Part shown: positions 1 to 8,097 of the stretch, piece by piece
Layout: each line of letters begins with the position of its first letter
Position numbering within the stretch: the stretch's first letter is position 1
From: JAXLSZ01 sp046330315
Lineage (GTDB): Bacteria; Actinomycetota; Thermoleophilia; Solirubrobacterales; 70-9
Reading direction: 5' to 3'
DNA length: 64,000 nucleotides
Assembly: GCA_046330315.1 (NCBI GenBank)
Contig: JAXLSZ010000006.1
Location: 372,001 to 436,000 of the forward strand
The notes under the pieces: generated by a model
Seen by the model: only the letters and a program-made list of their open reading frames with translations
What the model was told of the DNA's origin: nothing
The model's database searches: none
Translations under genes and position numbers: made by a program

Positions 1-860
1 CGGCTGCGCAGCTCGAGGATCTCGCGGTAGCTCTCGGGGGTGGTCGCGTGCTGGATGTAGATCGGGCAGCCGAGCTCGCGGGCCATGTCCCCGTAGGTGC
101 GGATGTGGGTCGCCTCCAGGAAGTGCGGGGAGCGGTCCGACCAGGCGGCCCAGTCGGTTCGGCCCTCGGCCCGCAGGCGCTTGTCGAAGATTCGGGCGAT
201 CTCCCAGTTCTCGCAGTGCATGCAGACGACGCCGGGGGGTCCGATCTCGGCGACCGCCTCCATGGCCAGCCAGCAGGTCCCGTCGTCGAAGCCGTGGCCC
301 AGCCCGGCGCGACGGCCGGGCCAGTGCGGCTCCGCCTCGGGGCTCATCGACTGCAGGTAGAGCTTGTAGGAGGTGACCCCGTGCTCGCTCGCGTACTCGG
401 GGATCTCCTCGGCCTGCTGGTCGGTCTCCAGCATGTAGGTGAGGAAGACGTCCACCGCCGAGTCGGACTCGACGAGGTCGGTGAAGTGCCCGATCACCTC
501 GTGGAAGGAGACGACGTCGTCGGGCTGCACGAAGTCCACGAAGTCGGGGTGGCCCATGCGGGTCGAGGGGGCGTGCACCCCCCAGGTGGTCACCCCCGCG
601 GTGACCGCGGCGCGGGACTCGCTCCCCAGGTCGTCCTTGAGCGGGGAGTAGCAGCCCGGGTGGGCCTCGGAATCGACCAGCCCGGGGATCAGGTGCAGGC
701 CGGTGGCGTCGTAGGTCTCTCGGGCCGCGGGGAGGAAGGGGTCCTCGGTGACGGCGACGATCCTTCCGTCCTTCACCGCGACTCCGGCGCGCCGGGCGCC
801 GGTCGGCGTCACCACCGTCCCGCCGCTGATAACCAGATCGACCTCGGGGCCGTTTCCCAT
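1..860 (-). CDS. Hydantoinase/dihydropyrimidinase-like amidohydrolase, 3' part cut by window edge
   Basis: The visible N-terminal 286 residues have the cyclic-amidohydrolase fold: a DLVISGGTVV opening, a VKDGRIVAV strand, LIPGLVDSEAHPG where the metal site sits, YKLYL with the likely carboxylated lysine, MHCEN and IQHATT. Family members hydrolyse cyclic amides such as dihydropyrimidines, hydantoins, allantoin or dihydroorotate. The usual D-x-H-x-H signature reads D-S-E-A-H here, so the first metal-binding histidine is replaced by glutamate. I chose the ATG at 860 because GAGGAGGAAGAGG lies directly upstream. Its promoter region carries palindromes like the one before the aldehyde dehydrogenase gene. 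The substrate is unknown and the C-terminus lies outside the window. Confidence 0.8.
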   Translation of the reverse strand, partial: MGNGPEVDLVISGGTVVTPTGARRAGVAVKDGRIVAVTEDPFLPAARETYDATGLHLIPGLVDSEAHPGCYSPLKDDLGSESRAAVTAGVTTWGVHAPSTRMGHPDFVDFVQPDDVVSFHEVIGHFTDLVESDSAVDVFLTYMLETDQQAEEIPEYASEHGVTSYKLYLQSMSPEAEPHWPGRRAGLGHGFDDGTCWLAMEAVAEIGPPGVVCMHCENWEIARIFDKRLRAEGRTDWAAWSDRSPHFLEATHIRTYGDMARELGCPIYIQHATTPESYREILELRS

Positions 861-890
861 CCTCTTCCTCCTCAGACGCAGCCGGTCTTT

Positions 891-915
891 GGTTCAATAC
901 TCTGAACCGTGTTCA
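891..915. promoter_or_regulatory. Palindromic operator candidate before the amidohydrolase gene
   Basis: Two nested inverted repeats lie 31-55 bases upstream of the ATG at 860: GGTTCA-N6-TGAACC (891-908) and TGAAC-CGT-GTTCA (903-915). The half site GAACC/GGTTC recurs at 4104-4114 before the aldehyde dehydrogenase gene. This suggests one regulator, perhaps the IclR protein encoded between them, acts at both. The regulator assignment is inference. Confidence 0.5.
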
Positions 916-952
916 GCATTCGGGTAATCCTACGCATCCCGGGGCGACCGTG

Positions 953-1816
953 TCAAGGCGCCCGCCGCCCGGGGGCCGGAGGGGGATCGTCGTAGTCGTA
1001 GAGGCCGGGCGCCGGCTCCGCGAGGGTGCCGTAGAGGGCGGGGCGCCGGGCCCGCAGCAGTCCCGGGAGCGAGGCGAAGGGCTTTGGCTCGCGCATCGAG
1101 TCGTCGCGCCCGCGCAGCCACCGGACCCGCTCGAGGTCGAGGTCGCCGACGCAGATGCCGGGCCGCTCCAGGCGCTCCAGCGTGCCCTCGGGCCCGGCGA
1201 TCATCGCCGAGCCGCGCTCCTTGCCCAGCAGGCGCTGGGTGAGGACCACGAAGCACTGGTTCTCGATCGCCCTCGCCCGGGCCAGAAGGCGCCAGTTCCG
1301 GGCGACCCGGTGGAAGCCTCCGCCGGCCGGGGCGAGAATCACCTCGGCGCCGGAGACGGCCAGCACGCGGGCCACCTCGGGAAGCCAGAGCTCCGAGCAG
1401 ACCAGCGCCCCCACCCGCACGCCGTCGACCTCGGCCAGCCCGAAGCCCTGCCCGGGAGCGATCGCGACGCCCGAGAGGGTCGGCCCGACGTCCCCGGTCG
1501 CCGGGTGAGCGCGCTGGTAACGCATCAGCTCCTCGCCGGCGCCGCCGTGGATGTAGGTGACGGTGCGGTAGCGGCCGTCGTCCCCGCGCTCGATCCGCCC
1601 CCAGCAGACGGCGCAGCCGGCGGCGGCTGCGGCCGCGGCGATTTGGCCGGAGCAGTCGAAGTCCGAGGAGACGTGCATCGGGCCCGGATAGGCCACCGGC
1701 AGCAGGACCAGTTGGGCGCCCCGTGCCGCGGCCTCGCCGATCAACTCGATCGCCTCGGAGACCCGGCCCCGCTCGGGGCCCGCGGGGGCGGCGGGCTGGG
1801 CGGCCGCGACCCTCAA
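953..1816 (-). CDS. Nitrilase-superfamily (carbon-nitrogen hydrolase) protein with altered triad
   Basis: The 287-residue protein has the nitrilase-superfamily layout: an N-terminal VAAAQPA strand, LVLLPVAYPGP where the catalytic glutamate motif LPE normally lies, YQRAHP where the catalytic lysine normally lies, GALVCSELWLPE with the nucleophilic cysteine, and RARAIEN near the end. Glutamate is replaced by valine and lysine by arginine, so only cysteine of the Glu-Lys-Cys triad remains. The TTG start overlaps the stop of the upstream IclR gene (TTGA), so the two are probably translated together. It could be a diverged amidase, or a non-catalytic protein. A beta-ureidopropionase role would fit the neighbouring hydantoinase-like gene but is not supported by the missing residues. 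Confidence 0.72.
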   Translation of the reverse strand: MRVAAAQPAAPAGPERGRVSEAIELIGEAAARGAQLVLLPVAYPGPMHVSSDFDCSGQIAAAAAAAGCAVCWGRIERGDDGRYRTVTYIHGGAGEELMRYQRAHPATGDVGPTLSGVAIAPGQGFGLAEVDGVRVGALVCSELWLPEVARVLAVSGAEVILAPAGGGFHRVARNWRLLARARAIENQCFVVLTQRLLGKERGSAMIAGPEGTLERLERPGICVGDLDLERVRWLRGRDDSMREPKPFASLPGLLRARRPALYGTLAEPAPGLYDYDDPPPAPGRRAP

Positions 1817-2691
1817 GCCGCGCCGGCCTCCGCGGCATCGCGGGCGGCGCCGGCCTCCCCGGCATCGCGGGCGGCGCCGGCCTCCCCGGCATCGCGGGCG
1901 ACGCCGGCCTCCGCGGCACCGCGGGCGGGAAGGGTCCCGGAGACGCGCATGATCTCCTCGGCGGTGCCGGCCAGCAGCACCGCAGTCTCCTCCATCCGGT
2001 CTCCGCCCAGCTCGGCGGCGAATCCGAGCGCCAGGAGGATCAACTCCACCTCGCCGCTCAGCCCCCAGACCGGAGCGGCGACGGCGTTGTTCTCGTTGAG
2101 CTCCTGCTCGCTGATCGCCCAGCCGCGCTCGCGGGTCTGGCGCACCTCCTCGACCAGGGCGGCCGGGTCGGTGATCGTGGAATCGGTGTGGGCGGGCAGC
2201 GGCCGTCCCCGCAGCAGGCGCTCGAGCTCGCCCGGCTCCATGGCGGCCATCAGGACCTTGCCGATGGCCCCGTCGAAGGCGCCGAACCTGCTGCCGATCG
2301 TGATCCCCACGTGGACGTCGCTCGGGGGGTAGAAGCGCTCGATCACCTGCGCCTGCCCGTCGCCGGTCCGCTGGGCCAGCGCGAAGGACAGCCCCCGGGC
2401 ACCGGCGAGCGGGGCGAGGAGGTCGATCGCGGTCTGCACCAGCTTGGTCTGGCGCGAGGCGGCGGCTCCCAGGGTGATCAGCGCCGGCCCGAGGCGGTAG
2501 CCGCGGGAGCGGGGGTCGCGCCGCACGAAGCCCTCGGCCTCCAGGGTTGCGAGCAGGTTGTGCATGGTGCTCTTCGAGACCCCGGTGGCCCGCACCAGCT
2601 CGATCTGGGCGAGGCCGCCGTCCCCGCTCACGTCGAGCTCGTGGAGAACCCGGATCGCCGCGACCACGGAGGGGACCCGGTAGGAGCTCAC
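1813..2691 (-). CDS. IclR-family transcriptional regulator
   Basis: This 292-residue protein has an N-terminal winged helix-turn-helix (around residues 5-65, with ATGVSKSTMHNLLATLE as the recognition region) followed by an IclR effector-binding domain (GAIGKVLMA; RERGWAISEQE; VAAPVWG). IclR proteins bind small carboxylates or aromatic catabolites and control adjacent catabolic genes. The GTG start overlaps the stop of the aldehyde dehydrogenase gene (GTGA), and the stop overlaps the nitrilase-like start. The last 36 or so residues are a tandem repeat of a nine-residue alanine/glycine/glutamate-rich unit encoded by 27-bp DNA repeats, not part of the family fold. Confidence 0.9.
   Translation of the reverse strand: MSSYRVPSVVAAIRVLHELDVSGDGGLAQIELVRATGVSKSTMHNLLATLEAEGFVRRDPRSRGYRLGPALITLGAAASRQTKLVQTAIDLLAPLAGARGLSFALAQRTGDGQAQVIERFYPPSDVHVGITIGSRFGAFDGAIGKVLMAAMEPGELERLLRGRPLPAHTDSTITDPAALVEEVRQTRERGWAISEQELNENNAVAAPVWGLSGEVELILLALGFAAELGGDRMEETAVLLAGTAEEIMRVSGTLPARGAAEAGVARDAGEAGAARDAGEAGAARDAAEAGAA
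1820..1927. repeat. 27-bp tandem repeat, four copies, at the 3' end of the IclR gene
   Basis: Four 27-bp units start at 1820, 1847, 1874 and 1901 with a few substitutions between them. They are in frame and encode a repeated ARDAGEAGA peptide at the C-terminus of the regulator. The array ends five bases before the stop codon. Confidence 0.9.
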
Positions 2692-4097
2692 GACCCCTCC
2701 GCCGGCGCCCGGAAGCGGCGCATCACGATCGCCTTCTCGCGGCTCAGCTCGCGGATCGTGTAGCCGAGGCCCTCCCTGCCGGCCCCGGAGAGCTTGACGC
2801 CGCCGAAGGGGATCACCGGCGGGCGGTAGTTGTCGCTGCCGTTGATCACCACCCCACCAACCTCGAGCCGCTCGGCGACCCGCAGCGCCCGCCGGGGATC
2901 GCCGGAGAAGACGCTGGCCATCAGCCCGAACGAGGAGGCGTTGGCGACCCGGACCGCCTCGACCTCGTCGGCGGCCGGGATCAGGCAGAAGACCGGGCCG
3001 AAGATCTCCTCGTCGCGGGCGACGTCGGCCCCGGACGGGACCCCGGAGAGCAGGCAGGGGCCGAAGAAGGGCCCGTCCGCGCGCCCGTCGCCCGCGGCCA
3101 GCCTCGCGCCCTGCTCGCGGGCCCGCCGCACCTGGCCCTCCACCCGCTCTGCAGCGGCGGGCGTGATCAGCGGCCCGACCGTGGTCTCGGGCTCGGTGGA
3201 CGGGCCGACCCGCTGCGCGGCCACCGCCTCGGCGAGGCGTTCCTCCAGCTCGGAGAGCATCGCCGGCGGGACCAGGATGCGCTTGGTCGCCGAGCAGGCC
3301 TGCCCGTTCATCATCAGCCGCCCGCGGACCGCCTCCCCGGCGACGAGGTCGAGGTCCGCGTCGTCGAGGACCAGGCAGGCGTTGTTGCCGCCCAGCTCGA
3401 GGTGCAGCAGGCCCAGTCGCGGGGCGGCCGCCCGGGCGACGGCGAGACCGGCGGCGGTCGAGCCGGTCAGGGAGATCGCGTCCACCCCGCGGTGCTCGGC
3501 CAGCGCCGCTCCCACCTCGGCCCCCCCGCGCACGAGCCCGAGGGCGCCCGGCGGCATCCCGGCCTCCTGGAGGGCGGCGGCGAACCGCCCGACCGCGAGG
3601 GGGTCTTCGAGGGGCGGCTTGGCCACCACCGCGTTGCCGGCGACCAGCGCCGCCGCGCACTTCTCGACGAACAGCTCGACCGGGAAGTTGAAGGGGAGGA
3701 TCGCGGCGACCACCCCGAGCGGCTCGCGGCGGGTGAAGGCCAGGTCCCACTCGGTTCCCGGGTTGCCCTCGGTCGGCAGGACCCTGCCGACCAGGCGCCG
3801 GCCCTCCTCGGCGTTGCCGCGCAGCAGCGAGACCGCCCCGGCGACCTCGAACTCGGCCTGGGCGAGGGGTTTCCCGGACTCCGCCGCCAGCAGCCGGCCG
3901 AGGTCGGCCGACTGCGCCGTCAGGGTCGCCGCGGCCGATTCCAGGATCGCCGCCCGCTCCACCACCGGGAGGCCGGCCCAGGCGCCCTTCGCCGCCACCG
4001 CGGCCTCGACGACACCGGCCACCTCCGCCGGCGAGGTCAGGCCCGCCTCGCCCAGCGTCTCGGTCCCCTGGGGGTTGGTGATCTCGACTGTGTTCAC
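2688..4097 (-). CDS. NAD(P)-dependent aldehyde dehydrogenase
   Basis: The 469-residue protein is a full-length ALDH-superfamily enzyme oxidising an aldehyde to an acid. Visible motifs are PFNFPVE (Asn137, oxyanion), GNAVVAKP (cofactor binding), LTGSTAAG, LELGGNN (Glu234, general base), NGQACSATKR (Cys268, nucleophile), EEIFGPV and a C-terminal PFGGVKLSGAGREG. The sequence is closer to the succinate-semialdehyde/lactaldehyde type than to CoA-acylating methylmalonate-semialdehyde dehydrogenase (IolA), because the IolA-type SFVGSTP and cofactor segments are absent. It begins with GTG; a TAA stop lies two codons upstream in frame. A palindromic operator candidate lies seven bases before the start. 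It is first in the ALDH-IclR-nitrilase unit. The substrate is unknown. Confidence 0.9.
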   Translation of the reverse strand: MNTVEITNPQGTETLGEAGLTSPAEVAGVVEAAVAAKGAWAGLPVVERAAILESAAATLTAQSADLGRLLAAESGKPLAQAEFEVAGAVSLLRGNAEEGRRLVGRVLPTEGNPGTEWDLAFTRREPLGVVAAILPFNFPVELFVEKCAAALVAGNAVVAKPPLEDPLAVGRFAAALQEAGMPPGALGLVRGGAEVGAALAEHRGVDAISLTGSTAAGLAVARAAAPRLGLLHLELGGNNACLVLDDADLDLVAGEAVRGRLMMNGQACSATKRILVPPAMLSELEERLAEAVAAQRVGPSTEPETTVGPLITPAAAERVEGQVRRAREQGARLAAGDGRADGPFFGPCLLSGVPSGADVARDEEIFGPVFCLIPAADEVEAVRVANASSFGLMASVFSGDPRRALRVAERLEVGGVVINGSDNYRPPVIPFGGVKLSGAGREGLGYTIRELSREKAIVMRRFRAPAEGS

Positions 4098-4103
4098 CTC
4101 TTA

Positions 4104-4114
4104 GAACCCGGTTC
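4104..4114. promoter_or_regulatory. GAACC-N-GGTTC palindrome before the aldehyde dehydrogenase gene
   Basis: A perfect inverted repeat with a one-base centre lies between a minus-strand TAGTAT -10 candidate and the GTG at 4097. Half sites match those upstream of the amidohydrolase gene at 891-915, which also has an AGTAT element next to its palindrome. This is consistent with a shared repressor site. Confidence 0.5.
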
Positions 4115-4142
4115 GAGATACTACATTGGCGACGCGGCGGGG

Positions 4143-4925
4143 TCAGCCCGCGACCGTCTCGGCCCAGGGGAGGCCGAGGCTGGCGTCCCTGCCGCCCTCC
4201 TGCGCGAGCAGCAGCAGGGAGGTGTTGACGATGTGGCGCTTCATCGCCGCGGCGGCCCGCTCGGGACGCCCGGCCTCGATCTCGGCGAGCACGGCCCGGT
4301 GCTCGGCGACGATCTCGGTCAGCGAGCGGGAGCGGCGGACGGTGGAGACGCCGCGCATCAGGATCAGGTCGCGGAGCGTGTCCACGTACTCGGCGAGGCG
4401 GCGATTCCCCGACGCCTCGAGGATCAGGCCGTGAAAGCGGCGATCGTGCTCCATCAGCACGATCTCGTCGTCGTCGCCGGCGGCCCGCCGCATCGCCCCC
4501 AGCTCGCGCTTCAGGGCGGCGAGGGTCGCCCGGTCCATCTGCCGGGTCGCCCGGTGCGTCGCCGGCGCCTCGAGCAGCAGGCGCAGGGTCATCACTTCCT
4601 CGAGTCCGTGGATCGAGGTCTGCAGGATCCTCACCCCGCGGTTGCGCTCGAACCGGACCATGTCCTGGCCGGCCAGGTCGATCAGCGCCTCCCGCACGGG
4701 GGTCCGGGACACCTCGAGCTGGTCGGCCAGCGCCTTTACCGAGTGCAGCGAGCCGGGGGCCAGCCGCCCGTCGATTATCGCCTGGCGGATCGAGTCGCGC
4801 GCCATGCCGGTGAGCGAGCGGTCGGCCCGGACGGCGGGGAGCCCGGCCCCGGCGGCGGACGGGCCCTCGCCCGCCGCCGCCCGCCCCGCTCGGCGCGCCC
4901 GCGTCCGGGCCGGGCGCTCAACCAC
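4143..4925 (-). CDS. GntR-family regulator, FadR/FCD subfamily
   Basis: The protein has a GntR winged helix (about residues 38-105, with the LEVSRTPVREALIDL recognition segment) and an all-helical FCD ligand domain containing the expected metal/ligand histidines (HDRRFHGLI; EHRAVLAEIEAG; AMKRHI). FCD regulators respond to carboxylates or sugar acids and often control the operon they belong to. The gene is last in the five-gene unit and overlaps the dehydrogenase stop by eight bases if the GTG at 4925 is used. The first 35 or so residues are basic and alanine-rich, so a later start is possible. Confidence 0.85.
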   Translation of the reverse strand: MVERPARTRARRAGRAAAGEGPSAAGAGLPAVRADRSLTGMARDSIRQAIIDGRLAPGSLHSVKALADQLEVSRTPVREALIDLAGQDMVRFERNRGVRILQTSIHGLEEVMTLRLLLEAPATHRATRQMDRATLAALKRELGAMRRAAGDDDEIVLMEHDRRFHGLILEASGNRRLAEYVDTLRDLILMRGVSTVRRSRSLTEIVAEHRAVLAEIEAGRPERAAAAMKRHIVNTSLLLLAQEGGRDASLGLPWAETVAG

Positions 4926-5949
4926 CGGCGTCCGCCCCGCTCGGTGGGCGCGGGTCCGGGGGCCCGACCTCGACCCGGCGGCCGGTCTCGGCCGAGCGGT
5001 AGGCGGCCTCGATCAGCGCGACGGTCTCCCGGGCCGCCACCGCGTCGACGCGCGGCGTCTCGGAGCGCTCGAGGCTGGCGAGGATCGACTGCACCGAGCG
5101 CACCACCGAGGCGTCCCAGGAATCCCGCGCGGGGTGGTCGCGCCAGGCTGCGCCGTCGCGGACCCGAAGCTGCGGCCCCTCCTCGAGGTAGCCCTCGAAG
5201 AACGCCTCGCAGCCGAGGACCTCGGCCATGCCCCGCTCGCCGAACACCTCGACCCTGTCGTCGAAGACCCCCGGCGGCCCGTGGTAGCTGGCGTCGATCA
5301 CCCCCAGCGCCCCCGAGGCGAACTCGAGCGAGACGACCAGGGTGTCCTCCGCCCCGGGCCGGTCGAAGACGGCGCTCACCGCCCGCACCGGGCCGCCCAG
5401 CTCGCGGAGCAGGTAGACGCGGTGGACCCCGGCGTCCATCAGCAGGCCGCCGCCGGCCAGCGAGGGGTCGGCTCGCCACCCGCCGAGCTTCCCGCCGATC
5501 CCCAGCCGGGCGCGCAGCGTGCGCACCCGGCCCAGCCCACCGCCGGCGATCAGGTCGCCCAGCGCAGCGTGGGGCTCGAAGAAGAGCTGGTTGTGGGAGA
5601 CGCCGACCTGGCGCCCGCGGCGCCGGGCAACCGCGATGATCTCGTCGCACTCGCCCAGGGTCGGGGCCAGCGGCTTCTCGACGATCAGGTGGGCGCCGGC
5701 CTCCAGGGAGCGGACCGCCAGCGGCGCGTGCAGCGAGTGGGGCACGCAGAGGTCCACGGCGTCCGGCCCGGCCGATTCCAGCATCTCCCCGAAGTCGGCG
5801 AACCCCCGCACCCCGGAGCCCTCCGCCGCGGAGACCAGCCGGGAGTCGAGGTCGCAGACCGCGACCAGTTCGGCCCGGGGCGACCCGCGCAGCGCCCTCA
5901 GGTGGTGGGCGCCGACCTCGCCGAGGCCGACCAGGGCGACGCGGATCAA
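4918..5949 (-). CDS. Gfo/Idh/MocA-family oxidoreductase
   Basis: This 343-residue protein starts with a Rossmann motif (VALVGLGEVGAHHLRAL) and carries the family signature EKPLAP, with GGGLLMDAGVHRVYLLRELGG in the second domain. Family members are NAD(P)-dependent dehydrogenases of cyclitols, sugars or their derivatives (inositol 2-dehydrogenase is one type). The TTG start overlaps the stop of the TIM-barrel gene as TTGA, showing tight coupling. With the IolD-like and isomerase-like neighbours it probably oxidises a polyol or amino-polyol ring or sugar; the exact substrate cannot be read from sequence. Confidence 0.85.
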   Translation of the reverse strand: MIRVALVGLGEVGAHHLRALRGSPRAELVAVCDLDSRLVSAAEGSGVRGFADFGEMLESAGPDAVDLCVPHSLHAPLAVRSLEAGAHLIVEKPLAPTLGECDEIIAVARRRGRQVGVSHNQLFFEPHAALGDLIAGGGLGRVRTLRARLGIGGKLGGWRADPSLAGGGLLMDAGVHRVYLLRELGGPVRAVSAVFDRPGAEDTLVVSLEFASGALGVIDASYHGPPGVFDDRVEVFGERGMAEVLGCEAFFEGYLEEGPQLRVRDGAAWRDHPARDSWDASVVRSVQSILASLERSETPRVDAVAARETVALIEAAYRSAETGRRVEVGPPDPRPPSGADAGG

Positions 5950-6746
5950 GGTCCCGGCTCCGCGCCTCCGGCCAGGGCGCCCACCTGCTCGAAGGCGAGC
6001 CGGGCGGCGGCCTCGGGATCGCGCCCGAGCACCTGCTCGTAGTAGCGGAAGGCCTCGAACTCGACGCACATCGGCCCCGCGTAGCCGGCCCGGTCGAGGG
6101 CTCCCAGGAACCCGGCCCAGGGCACCCCGCCCTCCCCGAGCAGGCAGAAGTGGAAGTCCTCGCCCTCCATCCCGGGGCTGCCGAAGGCGTCCTTGAGGTG
6201 GACGTGGACGAGCCGCGGCGCCCACTCGTCCACCAGGTCGGGGATCGGGTCCCCGCTGATCACGAAGTGGCTCGGGTCGAAGGTGATCCCGACCGGAACC
6301 GCGTCCAGGACCCGGCGGGCGCGCTCGGCGTCGGGGGCGATCGTGCCCCAGCAGGGCTCGAACCCCACCGCGACCCCGAGCTGCGCCGCCCTCTCGCAGA
6401 CCGTCTCCAGCGAGGCCAGGGCCACCGACCAGGCGCCCTCGTCGTCGCGGGGCTCGGCGCCGGGCTCCCAGAGGTTGGGGCCGGCGACCACGTCGACGAT
6501 CCCCACCCCGGCGGAGTGGGCGCGCTCCAGGGCCTCCAGCGTCTCGCGCAGCGCCTCGCCGCCGCCGCTCACGAGGTCGCGCTGGCAGGCCAGCGCCAGG
6601 GCCGGCTCCCGCATCTCCCCCGCGTGCGCCATCGTCCACTCGACTCCGTCGTAGCCGATCTCCAGCAGCGACGAGGCCACCGACTCCGCGGGGCGCTCCT
6701 CGAACCCGAGCCCGGCGATGAAGCCGAGCGGGCGCCCGGCGATCAT
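5946..6746 (-). CDS. Sugar phosphate isomerase/epimerase-type TIM barrel (AP endonuclease 2 superfamily)
   Basis: The 266-residue protein has the xylose-isomerase-like TIM-barrel pattern: GLGFEERPAES, GYDGVEWT, VGFEPCWG (metal Glu), GITFDPSHFVISGD (metal Asp/His), LVHVHLKDA (metal His) and a final MCVEFEAFRYYE. Relatives include IolE, IolI and hydroxypyruvate isomerase. Its ATG overlaps the aminotransferase stop by one base. In this operon it may isomerise, epimerise or dehydrate an intermediate between the dehydrogenase and the ThDP enzyme. Confidence 0.82.
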   Translation of the reverse strand: MIAGRPLGFIAGLGFEERPAESVASSLLEIGYDGVEWTMAHAGEMREPALALACQRDLVSGGGEALRETLEALERAHSAGVGIVDVVAGPNLWEPGAEPRDDEGAWSVALASLETVCERAAQLGVAVGFEPCWGTIAPDAERARRVLDAVPVGITFDPSHFVISGDPIPDLVDEWAPRLVHVHLKDAFGSPGMEGEDFHFCLLGEGGVPWAGFLGALDRAGYAGPMCVEFEAFRYYEQVLGRDPEAAARLAFEQVGALAGGAEPGP

Positions 6747-8083
6747 CAGAGGGTCGCCTCGACCTGGGCCAGCGCGCGGCCGAACAGCTCGGCCATCTCG
6801 GCGATCTCGTCCTCGCCGACGTTGACCGCCGGCTTGAACTTGATCACGTTGCCGTTCGACCCGAAGACGGGCCCCGTCTTGCCGACCAGCAGGCCCTGCT
6901 CCAGGCAGGCGCCCATTACCAGGTCGGCCTCGGCGTTCGCCGGCTCCCTGGTGCTCCGGTCGCGGACCAGCTCGACCCCGACCATCAGGCCCTCGCCGCG
7001 GATGTCGCCGATCAGCTTCGAGCCGCGCTCGATCTCCGCCAAGCGGTCGCGCAGCAGCGCCCCCATCCGCTCGGAGTTGGCGGGGAGGTCGTCGCGGATC
7101 ATCACCTCCAGCATCGCCAGCCCGGCGGCGCATGCCACCGGGTTCCCGGCCTGGGTGAACCCGTACTCCCAGGGCAGCAGCTCCGAGTAGGAGGGGACCG
7201 AGATCGTCGCCGAGAGCGGCAGCCCGCCGCCCAGCGCCTTGCCGAGCACGATCATCTCCGGCTCCAGCCCGGCCCGCTCGGAGGCGAAGATCGGGCCGCA
7301 GCGGCAGAGCGCTCCCTGCACCTCGTCGAGGATCAGCGGGACACCGTGGGCGCGGCTGATCTCGTGGGCGCGCTGCAGGTACCCCTCGGGCGCCGGGACC
7401 ATCCCGCCGTTCGCCTGGAAGGGCTCGACGATCACCCCGGCCGGGCCGTTGGTGTGGGCGCGCTCGAGCGCGAAGTCGATGTGCTCCGCGCAGGCCAGCC
7501 CGCAGGTCTCGCGCTCCAGGCCCAGCGGGCAGCGATAGCAGTAGTAGCTGGGGATGCGGATCTGGCGCGGCAGGTAGCGGTCTAGGCCGCGGTTGGAGCC
7601 CTCGACCATCCCCGGGTGCACGTAGGTGAGGCCGATCGTCGCGAAGGAGCGCCCGTGGAAGGCGGCGTCCAGGCAGACGAAGTCGCTGCCCTCCGTGGTC
7701 CGCATCGCCAGGTGCATCGCGCCCTCCACGGCCGCCGCCCCGGAGATCCCGTAGAGCACCTTCGACAGCGCCCCCGGGGCGAGCTCGGCGAGACGCTTTG
7801 CCAGCGCGGTCCGCGTCTCGCTCTCGAACACCGGGGAGACGTAGTCGATCTGCCCCAGCGCCTCCTCGATCGCCGCCCTCACCTCCGGGTGGCGGTAGCC
7901 GAGGTTGAGCACCCACTCGGCCGAGATCGCGTCCAGGTACTCCCTGCCGTCGGCGTCGCGGACCCTGACGCCTTCTCCCGAGACGAAGCCCATGTCCACG
8001 TCCCCCATGCACTTCAGGACGAACTCGTCGGACTCCCGGCGAAGGGCCTCGCCCGCGGTGGTGTGCCTGGTGTTGTCTGCCAT
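6746..8083 (-). CDS. Class III PLP-dependent aminotransferase
   Basis: The 445-residue protein has the omega-aminotransferase layout: GISGAAAVEGAMHLA (phosphate-binding), FHGRS, VIVEPFQANGG, ILDEVQ (Asp253 to the PLP ring nitrogen), VLGKALGGGLP (Lys282, Schiff base) and TQAGNPVACAA. Four cysteines in C-x2-C-x8-C-x3-C spacing (residues 182-198) form a small motif seen in some members of the family. It probably removes an amino group from the pathway substrate, or transfers it to pyruvate or a keto acid. Its ATG lies 14 bases after the ThDP enzyme gene. Confidence 0.87.
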   Translation of the reverse strand: MADNTRHTTAGEALRRESDEFVLKCMGDVDMGFVSGEGVRVRDADGREYLDAISAEWVLNLGYRHPEVRAAIEEALGQIDYVSPVFESETRTALAKRLAELAPGALSKVLYGISGAAAVEGAMHLAMRTTEGSDFVCLDAAFHGRSFATIGLTYVHPGMVEGSNRGLDRYLPRQIRIPSYYCYRCPLGLERETCGLACAEHIDFALERAHTNGPAGVIVEPFQANGGMVPAPEGYLQRAHEISRAHGVPLILDEVQGALCRCGPIFASERAGLEPEMIVLGKALGGGLPLSATISVPSYSELLPWEYGFTQAGNPVACAAGLAMLEVMIRDDLPANSERMGALLRDRLAEIERGSKLIGDIRGEGLMVGVELVRDRSTREPANAEADLVMGACLEQGLLVGKTGPVFGSNGNVIKFKPAVNVGEDEIAEMAELFGRALAQVEATL

Positions 8084-8097
8084 CTCGCCCACCCCGC

